Assembly (NCBI GenBank): GCA_002404155.1
Contig: DHJC01000056.1
Span: forward strand, 32,361-96,360
Length of the DNA: 64,000 nt
Source of the DNA: Chloroflexi bacterium UBA4730
Lineage (GTDB): Bacteria > Chloroflexota > Limnocylindria > P2-11E
Direction: 5' to 3'
Every line of letters starts with the position of its first letter. The stretch's first letter is position 1. Shown here piece by piece: positions 41,870 to 49,162 of the stretch. The position numbers and the translations under genes are program-made. Under the pieces are notes generated by a model. It was not told the origin of the DNA, did no database searches, and worked only from the letters and a program-made list of their open reading frames with translations.

Positions 41870-42610
41870 CTAGGCCGGTGCGGACCCCGCGAGCGGCGCC
41901 TGAAGATCCGATCCAGACGCTGCGCCGCGCCCCACCAGCAGTCCCAGCGACGCATATGACGCGACGGACGCGAGCAGAACACCCGCGATGACGTCCGCGA
42001 CGTAGTGCTGCTTCACGAAGACGGTCGAGACGACGATGAGCGCGGCCCAGATCCCGACCGGCACGCCAATCCGCTGGTCCACGCACCACCAATGGATCGC
42101 GAAGATCGTCGACAGCGACGCATGCAGGCTCGGGAAGTCGTTGTAGGGCTGGTCGCTCGCGTAGACCTCTCGGATCATCCGCGAGAACAGATCGTCGTCC
42201 GCCAGCACCGGCCGATCGATGTAGGACTGCAGGAAGACGTAGAAGGCGTAGCTGACCAGGAGCACCACCGTCATCGACAGCGCGGCCGACCGGAAGATGC
42301 GTACGCGGAAGAGCAAGAAGACGAGCGCCGAGACATAGATGAACGGCCGGAGCGAGACGTACGGGACGACGAACAGGCCGACGATGGGGATCAGATCGTC
42401 GATGGGCGTCCGAAGGAAGAGGACGTTGGGGCCGTGATTCAAAGCGTCGTACACGAGGCTCGTCGCGATCGCGACCACGCCGAGCGCGAGCGTCACCGCG
42501 GCGCCCCGCCAGCCTTGTCCGATCATCCCGAGCCGCGACTGCGCGCGGAGCCAGAGCACGGCCGCAGGATAGTCGCGGTCGTTCTGCGCCTTGGCTACCG
42601 ACGGGCCCAA
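41870..42610 (-). CDS. PAP2-superfamily membrane phosphatase
   Basis: A membrane protein of 246 residues with six spans. YNDFPSLHASLS carries the phosphatase SLHAS motif, and STVFVKQHYVADVIAG the third motif with catalytic His and Asp. The first motif (KxxxxxxRP) is only weakly seen in SYIDRPVL. It likely dephosphorylates a lipid phosphate. TTG 42610 gives the full frame but has no ribosome-binding site; GTG 42559 or later ATG starts are possible. Confidence 0.82.
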   Translation of the reverse strand: MGPSVAKAQNDRDYPAAVLWLRAQSRLGMIGQGWRGAAVTLALGVVAIATSLVYDALNHGPNVLFLRTPIDDLIPIVGLFVVPYVSLRPFIYVSALVFLLFRVRIFRSAALSMTVVLLVSYAFYVFLQSYIDRPVLADDDLFSRMIREVYASDQPYNDFPSLHASLSTIFAIHWWCVDQRIGVPVGIWAALIVVSTVFVKQHYVADVIAGVLLASVASYASLGLLVGRGAASGSDLQAPLAGSAPA

Positions 42611-42616
42611 CGCGGA

Positions 42617-43066
42617 CTAATCGTGCGCCTGCTTCAACGTCCTTATGTCGATCTTGTGCATCTTGAGCATCGCGTCCGTGACTCGCTTGGCTTTCTCAGG
42701 ATCCTTGTCGCTCATCATCTCGCCGAGAGCGGTCGGGATGATCTGCCACGAGAGGCCGTATGTGTCCTTAAGCCAGCCGCACCTTCCCTCTTCCCCGCCT
42801 TCAGAGAGCTTCTCCCACAGCTCATCCACTTCCTCCTGCGTCTTGCAGCTCACGAAGAACGAAATGGCTTCCGTGAACTTGAATTGCGGACCAGCGTTGA
42901 ATGCCATGATTTCCTGCCCATCGAGCTCACCGGTCACGCTCATGGCTTTCCCATTCGGCCCTGGAGAAACACTTAAGACCTTTGAATTCGTGAAGATCGA
43001 GACGTAGAAATGCATCGCCTCTTCGGCCTTGTCATCGAACCACAGGAACGGGGTGATCTTTTTCAT
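42617..43066 (-). CDS. PhnB-like VOC-family protein, AT-richer than neighbours
   Basis: A 149-residue glyoxalase-fold protein of the PhnB/3-demethylubiquinone-methyltransferase-like type: ITPFLWFDDKAEEAMHFYVS, GQEIMAFNAGPQFKF and YGLSWQIIPTALGEMM are family blocks. It ends KMHKIDIRTLKQAHD. Base use differs sharply: 42961-43020 is about 43% G+C, far below its neighbours. Recent horizontal acquisition is likely. It lies beside tRNA-Arg and decayed SRPBCC sequence. Ligand unknown. Confidence 0.9.
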   Translation of the reverse strand: MKKITPFLWFDDKAEEAMHFYVSIFTNSKVLSVSPGPNGKAMSVTGELDGQEIMAFNAGPQFKFTEAISFFVSCKTQEEVDELWEKLSEGGEEGRCGWLKDTYGLSWQIIPTALGEMMSDKDPEKAKRVTDAMLKMHKIDIRTLKQAHD

Positions 43067-43075
43067 CTGTGATCT

Positions 43076-43634
43076 CTACCGCCTGCCGGACAACGTCGCG
43101 ATGTGGGCGGCGAGGTGCTCGAGGATCTGGGTGTAGCCCGCGCGCTCCTGCTCCTCGCTCATCGCCATCTCGACGCTCACGGTGAACCCAACGTCGTGAT
43201 CATCGCCCGGCCATCGCCGATGACCTGGACGATGCGCTCGGGCTTCACGATCTCGCGGTATGTGCCGTCGAGGACGAAGCCGTCGAGGCTGTGGTCGGCC
43301 GGACGCATGCCGATGCGGAACGCCCCGCCCGCACGGAGATCCGTCTCGGCGAAGGGCGATTCCCAGTCGTCCGCGAACATCCACTGCACGATGTGATCCG
43401 GATCGGTGACCGCCGTCCACACGAGCGCGCGCGGCGCGTCGAAGACGCGCGTCAGGGTGAGGACCCGATCCGTCACGGTCACCGTGGTGCCCCTCGCGGT
43501 GCGGCGCAGGAGGTCGGCGAGCTTCTCGAGGCTCTGCCCGAGGCCCTCCTTGACGCCCAGCTTGAGCAGGGCCTCGTAGTCCGCGACCGTCTCGGTGGGG
43601 TCTGTCGATCTGGGAACGGCGTGGCCGGAACGCG
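43076..43634 (-). pseudogene. Decayed SRPBCC/AHSA1 sequence (one truncated, one frameshifted copy)
   Basis: An intact frame at 43177-43482 encodes the start of an AHSA1 domain (TLTRVFDAPRALVWTAVTDP, FRIGMRPADH, TYREIVKPERIVQVIGDG). After MITT near 43195 it stops, while the family's C-terminus (FTVSVEMAMSEEQERAGYT, ILEHLAAHI) continues in another frame to 43076; a short piece also appears lost. In frame above it, EALLKLGVKEGLGQSLEKLADLL (quoted in part) is the C-terminus of a second AHSA1 protein, cut off where the tRNA begins. A shorter functional product from 43482 is possible but would lack its last helix. Confidence 0.65.
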
Positions 43635-43639
43635 AGCTG

Positions 43640-43713
43640 TACGCCTGGAGGGGCTCGAACCCCCGACCTCAACGTTCGTAGCGTTGCGCTCTATCCAACT
43701 GAGCTACAGGCGC
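43640..43713 (-). tRNA. tRNA-Arg (anticodon ACG)
   Basis: Read on the minus strand: acceptor GCGCCTG pairs with CAGGCGT (one G-U), D-arm GCTCAGTTGGATAGAGC, anticodon stem CAACG/CGTTG with loop CTACGAA giving anticodon ACG, T-arm with GGTTCGAGCCC. Discriminator A at 43640; CCA is not encoded. All arms are intact. Such genes are frequent integration sites, and the sequence 3' of it is decayed and foreign-looking. Confidence 0.97.
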
Positions 43714-43745
43714 GTGCGGAGAGTCAAGTTTAGCATCGCGCCCTG

Positions 43746-45332
43746 ATGCCCCTGCTCTCATCGTCCTTCGACCGTGCCTCCGACCAGGCACGCGCGAATC
43801 GCGACTCGATGAGCACCCTGGTCGCCGATCTGCACAAGAAGCTCGACGCCATCCGACAAGGTGGCCCCGAACGAGCGCGGGAGAAGCACACCAAGGCAGG
43901 CAAGCTGCTGCCCCGCGAGCGCATCGAGCGGCTCCTGGACCCGGGCTCGCCGTTCCTCGAGATCGCACCGCTGGCCGCCCTCGACCTATACGACAACGAC
44001 GCCGCGTCGGCGGGGATCGTCACCGGCATCGGGCGGATCTCCGAGCGCGAGTGCGTCATCGTCGCGAACGACGCGACGGTCAAGGGAGGCACGTACTACC
44101 CGCTCACCGTGAAGAAGCACTTGCGGGCCCAGGAGATCGCGCTCGAGAACCGGCTGCCCTGCGTCTACCTCGTCGACTCCGGGGGCGCGTTCCTCCCGAG
44201 GCAGGACGAGGTGTTCCCCGACCGCGAGCACTTCGGGCGCATCTTCTACAACCAGGCACGGATGTCAGCGGCGGGCATCCCGCAGCTCGCCGTGGTCATG
44301 GGCAGCTCCACCGCCGGCGGGGCGTACGTGCCGGCGATGAGCGACGAAACGATCATCGTGAAGGGCCAGGGCACGATCTTCCTCGGCGGCCCGCCGCTGG
44401 TGAAGGCGGCGACGGGCGAGGAGGTCACCGCGGAGGCGCTCGGCGGTGCGGACGTGCACGCGCGCAAGAGCGGCGTCGTGGACCATTACGCGCTCGACGA
44501 CGCCCACGCACTGAGGCTCGCGCGGGAGATCGTCTCGAATCTCCGGCCGCCGCAGATCCTCTGGGGCGACGATGTGGCCGCGCCCGAGGCGCCCGCGCAC
44601 GATCCCGCGGACCTGTACTCCATCGTGCCCGCCGACACGCGCACCCCGTACGACGTGCGCGAGGTCATCGCGCGGCTGCTCGACGGATCGAAGTTCACGG
44701 AGTTCAAGGCGCTGTACGGCGAGACCTTGGTCTGCGGGTTCGGCCGGATCATGGGCTTCCGCGTGGGGATCGTCGCGAACAATGGGATCCTGTTCAGCGA
44801 ATCCGCGCTCAAGGCCGCGCATTTCATCCAGCTGTGCGATCAGCGGGGCGTGCCGCTCGTGTTCCTCCAGAACATCGCCGGGTTCATGGTCGGCAAGGAG
44901 TACGAGGAGGGCGGCATCGCGAAGGACGGCGCGAAGATGGTGACGGCCGTCGCCTGCGCCGTCGTCCCGAAGTTCACCGTGATCATCGGCGGCAGCTTCG
45001 GCGCGGGGAACTATGGGATGTGCGGCCGGGCATACGGGCCGCGGCAGCTGTGGATGTGGCCGAACGCCCGGATCAGCGTCATGGGCGGCGAGCAGGCCGC
45101 CACCGTCCTCTCGCTCGTCGGCACGTTCGAGAACGAGACGGCCCGCGAGGACTTCAAGACGAAGATCCGGGACCAGTACGAGACTCAGGGTTCGCCGTAC
45201 TACTCGACGGCGCGGCTCTGGGACGACGGGGTCATCGACCCGATGGACACGCGCGCCGTCCTGAGCCTCGGACTCGCCGCCGCGCGCCACGCGCCGATCG
45301 GCGAGCCGCGGTACGGCATCTTCCGGATGTGA
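43746..45332 (+). CDS. mccB: Methylcrotonyl-CoA carboxylase carboxyltransferase (beta) subunit
   Basis: A 528-residue biotin-dependent carboxyltransferase. YLVDSGGAFLPRQDEVFPD is highly diagnostic of the methylcrotonyl-CoA enzyme, as is GSSTAGGAYVPAMSDE; the second half has FLQNIAGFMVGKEYE and GGSFGAGNYGMCGRAY, forming the oxyanion holes. It carboxylates 3-methylcrotonyl-CoA in leucine breakdown together with the alpha subunit at 47098. A TAGCAT -10-like element sits nine bases before ATG 43746, suggesting a very short leader. Overlaps the hydratase gene at GTGA. Confidence 0.94.
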   Translation: MPLLSSSFDRASDQARANRDSMSTLVADLHKKLDAIRQGGPERAREKHTKAGKLLPRERIERLLDPGSPFLEIAPLAALDLYDNDAASAGIVTGIGRISERECVIVANDATVKGGTYYPLTVKKHLRAQEIALENRLPCVYLVDSGGAFLPRQDEVFPDREHFGRIFYNQARMSAAGIPQLAVVMGSSTAGGAYVPAMSDETIIVKGQGTIFLGGPPLVKAATGEEVTAEALGGADVHARKSGVVDHYALDDAHALRLAREIVSNLRPPQILWGDDVAAPEAPAHDPADLYSIVPADTRTPYDVREVIARLLDGSKFTEFKALYGETLVCGFGRIMGFRVGIVANNGILFSESALKAAHFIQLCDQRGVPLVFLQNIAGFMVGKEYEEGGIAKDGAKMVTAVACAVVPKFTVIIGGSFGAGNYGMCGRAYGPRQLWMWPNARISVMGGEQAATVLSLVGTFENETAREDFKTKIRDQYETQGSPYYSTARLWDDGVIDPMDTRAVLSLGLAAARHAPIGEPRYGIFRM

Positions 45333-46123
45333 CGGAGCTCGTCCATGTCGCCGTCGACGAGCGGCGGGTCGTCCGCATCACCATCGCCCGGCCGAGCGTC
45401 AAGAACGCATTCAACGCCGACCTCATCGGGCAGCTGTCGAAGGCCGTCGACGGCGTGCCCGCCGACGCCCGCTGCGTCGTCCTCGGCAGCGAGGGCGACA
45501 CCTTCTGCGCGGGAGCCGATGTGGCCTGGATGCGCTCGATGGCCAACTACACCCTCGAGCAGAACCTGGCGGACTCGCGGGCGCTGGCGGATCTGTTCGC
45601 GAAGCTCGACGCGCTGCCGATGCCGGTCATCGCACGCGTGCAGGGCGCGGCCATCGGTGGGGGTGCGGGGCTGGTCGCCATCGCGGACATCGCGGTCGCG
45701 GTCGAGGCGGCGACGTTCGCCTTTACCGAGGTGCGGCTCGGGATCCCACCGGCGGTGATCTCTCCGTACGTCGTGCGGAAGGTCGGGTCGAGCTTCGCGA
45801 CCGCGGCGTTCGTCACCGGCATTCGCTTCGACTCGCATCGGGCCTTCGAGACGGGACTCGTGCACAGCGTCGTCGACGAAGGCCAGCTCGACCCCGAGAT
45901 CGGACGCTTCATCGACGCGATCGTCGCGGGCGGGCCCGAGGCCGTGAATGCCGCGAAGCGGCTCGTGCGCGAGGTCGCCGGGCGAACTCCCGCGGAGGTG
46001 CGCGACCTGGTGGTGCAGCGCATCGCGAGCGCGCGGATCGGCGCTGAGGGGCAGGACGGGATGCGCGCCTTCCTCGAGAAGCGCGCGCCGGCGTGGCTCG
46101 GCGGCTCACGCCGCCAGAACTAG
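45329..46123 (+). CDS. liuC: Methylglutaconyl-CoA hydratase-like enoyl-CoA hydratase
   Basis: A 264-residue crotonase. GAAIGGGAGLVAIADIA builds the oxyanion hole, and FAFTEVRLGIPPAVISPYV is characteristic of the LiuC/AtuE/MenB-side group acting on methylglutaconyl-CoA. It follows mccB by a GTGA overlap, which matches the step after the carboxylase in leucine degradation. Symbol given on motif plus context. Confidence 0.87.
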   Translation: MTELVHVAVDERRVVRITIARPSVKNAFNADLIGQLSKAVDGVPADARCVVLGSEGDTFCAGADVAWMRSMANYTLEQNLADSRALADLFAKLDALPMPVIARVQGAAIGGGAGLVAIADIAVAVEAATFAFTEVRLGIPPAVISPYVVRKVGSSFATAAFVTGIRFDSHRAFETGLVHSVVDEGQLDPEIGRFIDAIVAGGPEAVNAAKRLVREVAGRTPAEVRDLVVQRIASARIGAEGQDGMRAFLEKRAPAWLGGSRRQN

Positions 46124-46414
46124 CCGCAGCAGCGCGACGCTCGCGACCCCCGCGAGGACCCCGGCCAGCAGGTTGCGCCGCCACGCGACCATCGCGATGA
46201 CCGCGATGGCCGCCGCGAGCTCCGGCCCGCGGGTCGGCGCGCCGTTCGGGACGAGGACCGCAGGCCCGGCAAGCGCGGCGATGATCGCCGCAGGCAGCGC
46301 GTCGAGGTAGCGCGCGACCCGTGGCGGCAGGGCGCTCGGCAGCGGGACGCGGAACGCGAACGCCCGCACGAGATACGTGACCAGCGCCGAGCCGGCGATG
46401 GCGAGCCAGGTCAC
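46106..46414 (-). CDS. azlD: AzlD-family branched-chain amino acid exporter subunit
   Basis: A 102-residue protein with four spans, starting VTWLAIAGSALVTYLVRAF and containing the family's RVARYLDALPAAIIAALAGP. AzlD works with AzlC to export branched-chain amino acids. GTG 46414 overlaps the azlC stop. Its end overlaps the convergent hydratase gene by 18 bases. Confidence 0.9.
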   Translation of the reverse strand: MTWLAIAGSALVTYLVRAFAFRVPLPSALPPRVARYLDALPAAIIAALAGPAVLVPNGAPTRGPELAAAIAVIAMVAWRRNLLAGVLAGVASVALLRLVLAA

Positions 46415-47088
46415 CTGTCCGGCTCGTCGCGCGCGAACAGGACGAGCAGCGGCGCGAGCGCGCCCGCGGTCACGACGGCGACGACCGACGCCCCGAGATA
46501 CGCGAGCGCCGATGCCACAAGCGCCGCGGCGAGGGCGACGACGGCGTCCGAGCGCCGGCGCACACTCAGGATGACGATGGCGATGAACGTTGCGGTGATC
46601 GCGAAGTCCACCCCGAAGCGCCGGGGTTCGCCGATCGACGGACCGATGAGCATCCCGATGACGGTCGCGGTATTCCACAGGACGAAGAGGGCCACGGCGA
46701 ACGTCGCGTAGTAGGCGAGCTCGGTCCGCCCTCGCCGGAACCAGCCGATGGCCATCGCGAACGCCTCGTCGGTGAGGACATAGGCCGCGGCGAGGCGCCG
46801 GGCCACCGAGACCCGCGCGAAATACCGCTGGAGGTCCGCGGCCATGAGGAGGTGCCGCAGATTGATGAGCAGCACGGTCGCGACGACGACCGGCCAGGCG
46901 ACGCCGTCCGTGAAGAGCTGGACCATCGCGAACTGCGACGCGCCGGCGAACACGAAGAGGCTCATCGCCACGATCTCCGCCGGCGACAGGCCCGACTGGC
47001 GTGCCACGATCCCGAACGGGATGCCGACGACAAGGACCGCCGTGAGCACCGGCCAGCCCTCGGCGAGCGCGGTGCGTTGCGGTGACAA
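46411..47088 (-). CDS. azlC: AzlC-family branched-chain amino acid exporter
   Basis: A 225-residue membrane protein with the AzlC hallmark VVGIPFGIVARQSGLSP, FVFAGASQFAMVQLF, NLRHLLMAADL and YVLTDEAFAM. TTG 47088 is the first usable start, leaving only nine bases to the divergent mccA start; the next candidate, GTG within WPVLTAV, would lose the N-terminal tail. It exports leucine-type amino acids with AzlD, a function directly related to the catabolic genes that flank it. Confidence 0.91.
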   Translation of the reverse strand: MSPQRTALAEGWPVLTAVLVVGIPFGIVARQSGLSPAEIVAMSLFVFAGASQFAMVQLFTDGVAWPVVVATVLLINLRHLLMAADLQRYFARVSVARRLAAAYVLTDEAFAMAIGWFRRGRTELAYYATFAVALFVLWNTATVIGMLIGPSIGEPRRFGVDFAITATFIAIVILSVRRRSDAVVALAAALVASALAYLGASVVAVVTAGALAPLLVLFARDEPDR

Positions 47089-47097
47089 TCTCTTCAG

Positions 47098-48999
47098 ATG
47101 ACGACCGTCCTCGTGGCGAATCGCGGCGAGATCGCACGGCGCGTCTTTCGCACCGCGAAGCGGATGGGTCTGCGGACGGTCGCGGTGTACTCCGACGCGG
47201 ACGCGAGCGCGCCCTTCGTCCGCGAGGCCGATACCGCGATCCGCATCGGGGCGGCACCGGCGCGCGACTCCTATCTCAATGTCGCGAGCATCGTCGCGGC
47301 GGCCCGGGAGAGTGACGCACGACTCATTCATCCGGGCTACGGATTCCTCTCCGAGCAGGCGCCGTTCGCCGACGCGGTGGCCGCGGCGGGCATGACGTTC
47401 GTCGGGCCGAGTCCCGACGTGCTGCGCAGGCTCGGGGACAAGGCCGAGGCGAAGGCGGCCGCTGAACGTGCGGGCATCCCGGTCGTGCCCGGCTACCGCG
47501 GCAAGGACCAGCAGGACGAGGCGTTCGCCGCGGCCGCGAAGACCGTCGGCTACCCGGTCATGCTGAAGCCGGCGGCGGGCGGCGGGGGGATCGGCATGCA
47601 GCTCGTCGCTCGCGACGCCGACCTGCGCGATGCGCTCGCGCGCGCGCGGCGCACGGCCCGCGCGGCATTCGGCGATGAGCGGCTGATCCTCGAGCGCGCG
47701 ATCGAACGGCCGCGGCATGTCGAGATCCAGCTGCTGGCTGACACCCACGGCGCGGTCCTCGCGCTGGGCGAGCGCGACTGCTCGGCGCAGCGGCGCCATC
47801 AGAAGGTGATGGAGGAGACGCCGTCGCCCGCCGTCGACGCGAAGCTGCGCAGGCGGATGAGCGACGCGGCCATCGCACTGGCAAAAGCCGTGGGGTACGT
47901 GAACGCCGGGACGTGCGAGTTCATCGTCGACGCGAAGGGCGAATTCTTCTTCCTCGAGGTGAACGCGCGGCTCCAGGTCGAGCACCCGGTGACGGAGCTG
48001 GTCTGGGGCGTCGACCTGGTCGAACAGCAGCTGCGCATCGCGATGGGCGAACCGCTCTCGCTCGACCTCGTGCCACGCGGTCACGCGGTCGAGGTGCGGC
48101 TGTGCGCCGAGGATCCGGCGAGCGGCTTCCTTCCCTCGACCGGTCGGATCAGCTTTCTGGAGTGGCCCGACGGCGCGCGGATCGACGCCGGGATCGAGGA
48201 GGGCAGCGCCGTCACGCTGGACTACGACCCGATGCTCGCCAAGATCGTGGTGCATGCGCCGGATCGGGCGGCGGCGCTCGACGCATCGGCCGCGGCGCTG
48301 CGCCGATCGACGGTGCTTGGGGTGCACACGAACGAACGATTCCTCCGGCGGCTCGTCGCGCATCGCGACGTGCGGGCCGGCAAGGTCGACACCGGGCTCA
48401 TCGCCCGCATTCCCGATCTCGCTGCCGGGCCCGGCGACGCGCCGGAGGAGGCGCGGGCCGTCGCTGCTGCCGCGTTCGCCGCGAGCACGGCCCTCGGCAT
48501 CGACGCGCGCGATCCGTGGCGCGCGCTCTCCGGATGGCGCGCCGGCGGTCCGGCCACGACCATCGTCGTGTTCGATGACCGGCCGGTCCGCGTGCGCGGC
48601 ACGGGACCGTACACCGTGGACGGACAGGTGGTCGCGCGCGACGAGCGGGCCGGCCACTGGCTCGTCGATGGTGAGCCGGCGATCGCCGTGCGCGAGGGCA
48701 CGGACGTCTGGGTCAAGTGGCGGGGCGAGATCTACGTGCTCGATACCGCGGGACAGGAGCGGAGCATCGACACGCTCGCGGGCAGCGAGATCACGGCACC
48801 GATGCCGGGGGTCGTGCTCGCGGTCCATGCGCGCCCGGGTCAGCGCGTCAAGCGTGGCGACCTGGTGTGTGTGGTGGAGGCGATGAAGATGGAGCTACGG
48901 GTCGAGGCGCCGGGTGACGGGACCGTGACCAAGGTGCTCTGCGCTCAGGGGGATCAGGTGCGGCGGGGCCAGCGCCTCGCCGAGTTCGAAGCGGCCTAG
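47098..48999 (+). CDS. mccA: Methylcrotonyl-CoA carboxylase biotin-carboxylase (alpha) subunit
   Basis: A 633-residue biotin carboxylase with C-terminal carrier domain: VLVANRGEIARRVFRTAKRMG (quoted in part), HPGYGFLSEQ, the ATP-grasp KPAAGGGGIGMQ, RDCSAQRRHQKVMEE, and FFLEVNARLQVEHPVTE. The biotinylated Lys lies in VVEAMKMELR near residue 595. A GACAAT -10-like element ends eight bases before the ATG, so the transcript is probably leaderless. Acetyl- or propionyl-CoA carboxylase is possible, but the nearby mccB, liuC and HMG-CoA-lyase-like gene favour leucine catabolism. Confidence 0.9.
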   Translation: MTTVLVANRGEIARRVFRTAKRMGLRTVAVYSDADASAPFVREADTAIRIGAAPARDSYLNVASIVAAARESDARLIHPGYGFLSEQAPFADAVAAAGMTFVGPSPDVLRRLGDKAEAKAAAERAGIPVVPGYRGKDQQDEAFAAAAKTVGYPVMLKPAAGGGGIGMQLVARDADLRDALARARRTARAAFGDERLILERAIERPRHVEIQLLADTHGAVLALGERDCSAQRRHQKVMEETPSPAVDAKLRRRMSDAAIALAKAVGYVNAGTCEFIVDAKGEFFFLEVNARLQVEHPVTELVWGVDLVEQQLRIAMGEPLSLDLVPRGHAVEVRLCAEDPASGFLPSTGRISFLEWPDGARIDAGIEEGSAVTLDYDPMLAKIVVHAPDRAAALDASAAALRRSTVLGVHTNERFLRRLVAHRDVRAGKVDTGLIARIPDLAAGPGDAPEEARAVAAAAFAASTALGIDARDPWRALSGWRAGGPATTIVVFDDRPVRVRGTGPYTVDGQVVARDERAGHWLVDGEPAIAVREGTDVWVKWRGEIYVLDTAGQERSIDTLAGSEITAPMPGVVLAVHARPGQRVKRGDLVCVVEAMKMELRVEAPGDGTVTKVLCAQGDQVRRGQRLAEFEAA

Positions 49000-49162
49000 G
49001 TCCAGGCCGTCTCGCGCGCCGGCGAGGCGCTGTCCGCGTCCGCGTGCCCTAGCTTCCCATCCACTGCCCCTGTTTTACGAGAGACCATCGGGGGACGGCT
49101 CCCCCATCCGGGTGTCGGCCGCCACGCAGCGGCGCCACTGATACCGGACCTTCAGCGCGGGC

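Noticed and set aside
46843..47101. Short plus-strand frames antisense to azlC
   Set aside because: They overlap the clear AzlC protein and show no motif or ribosome-binding site.
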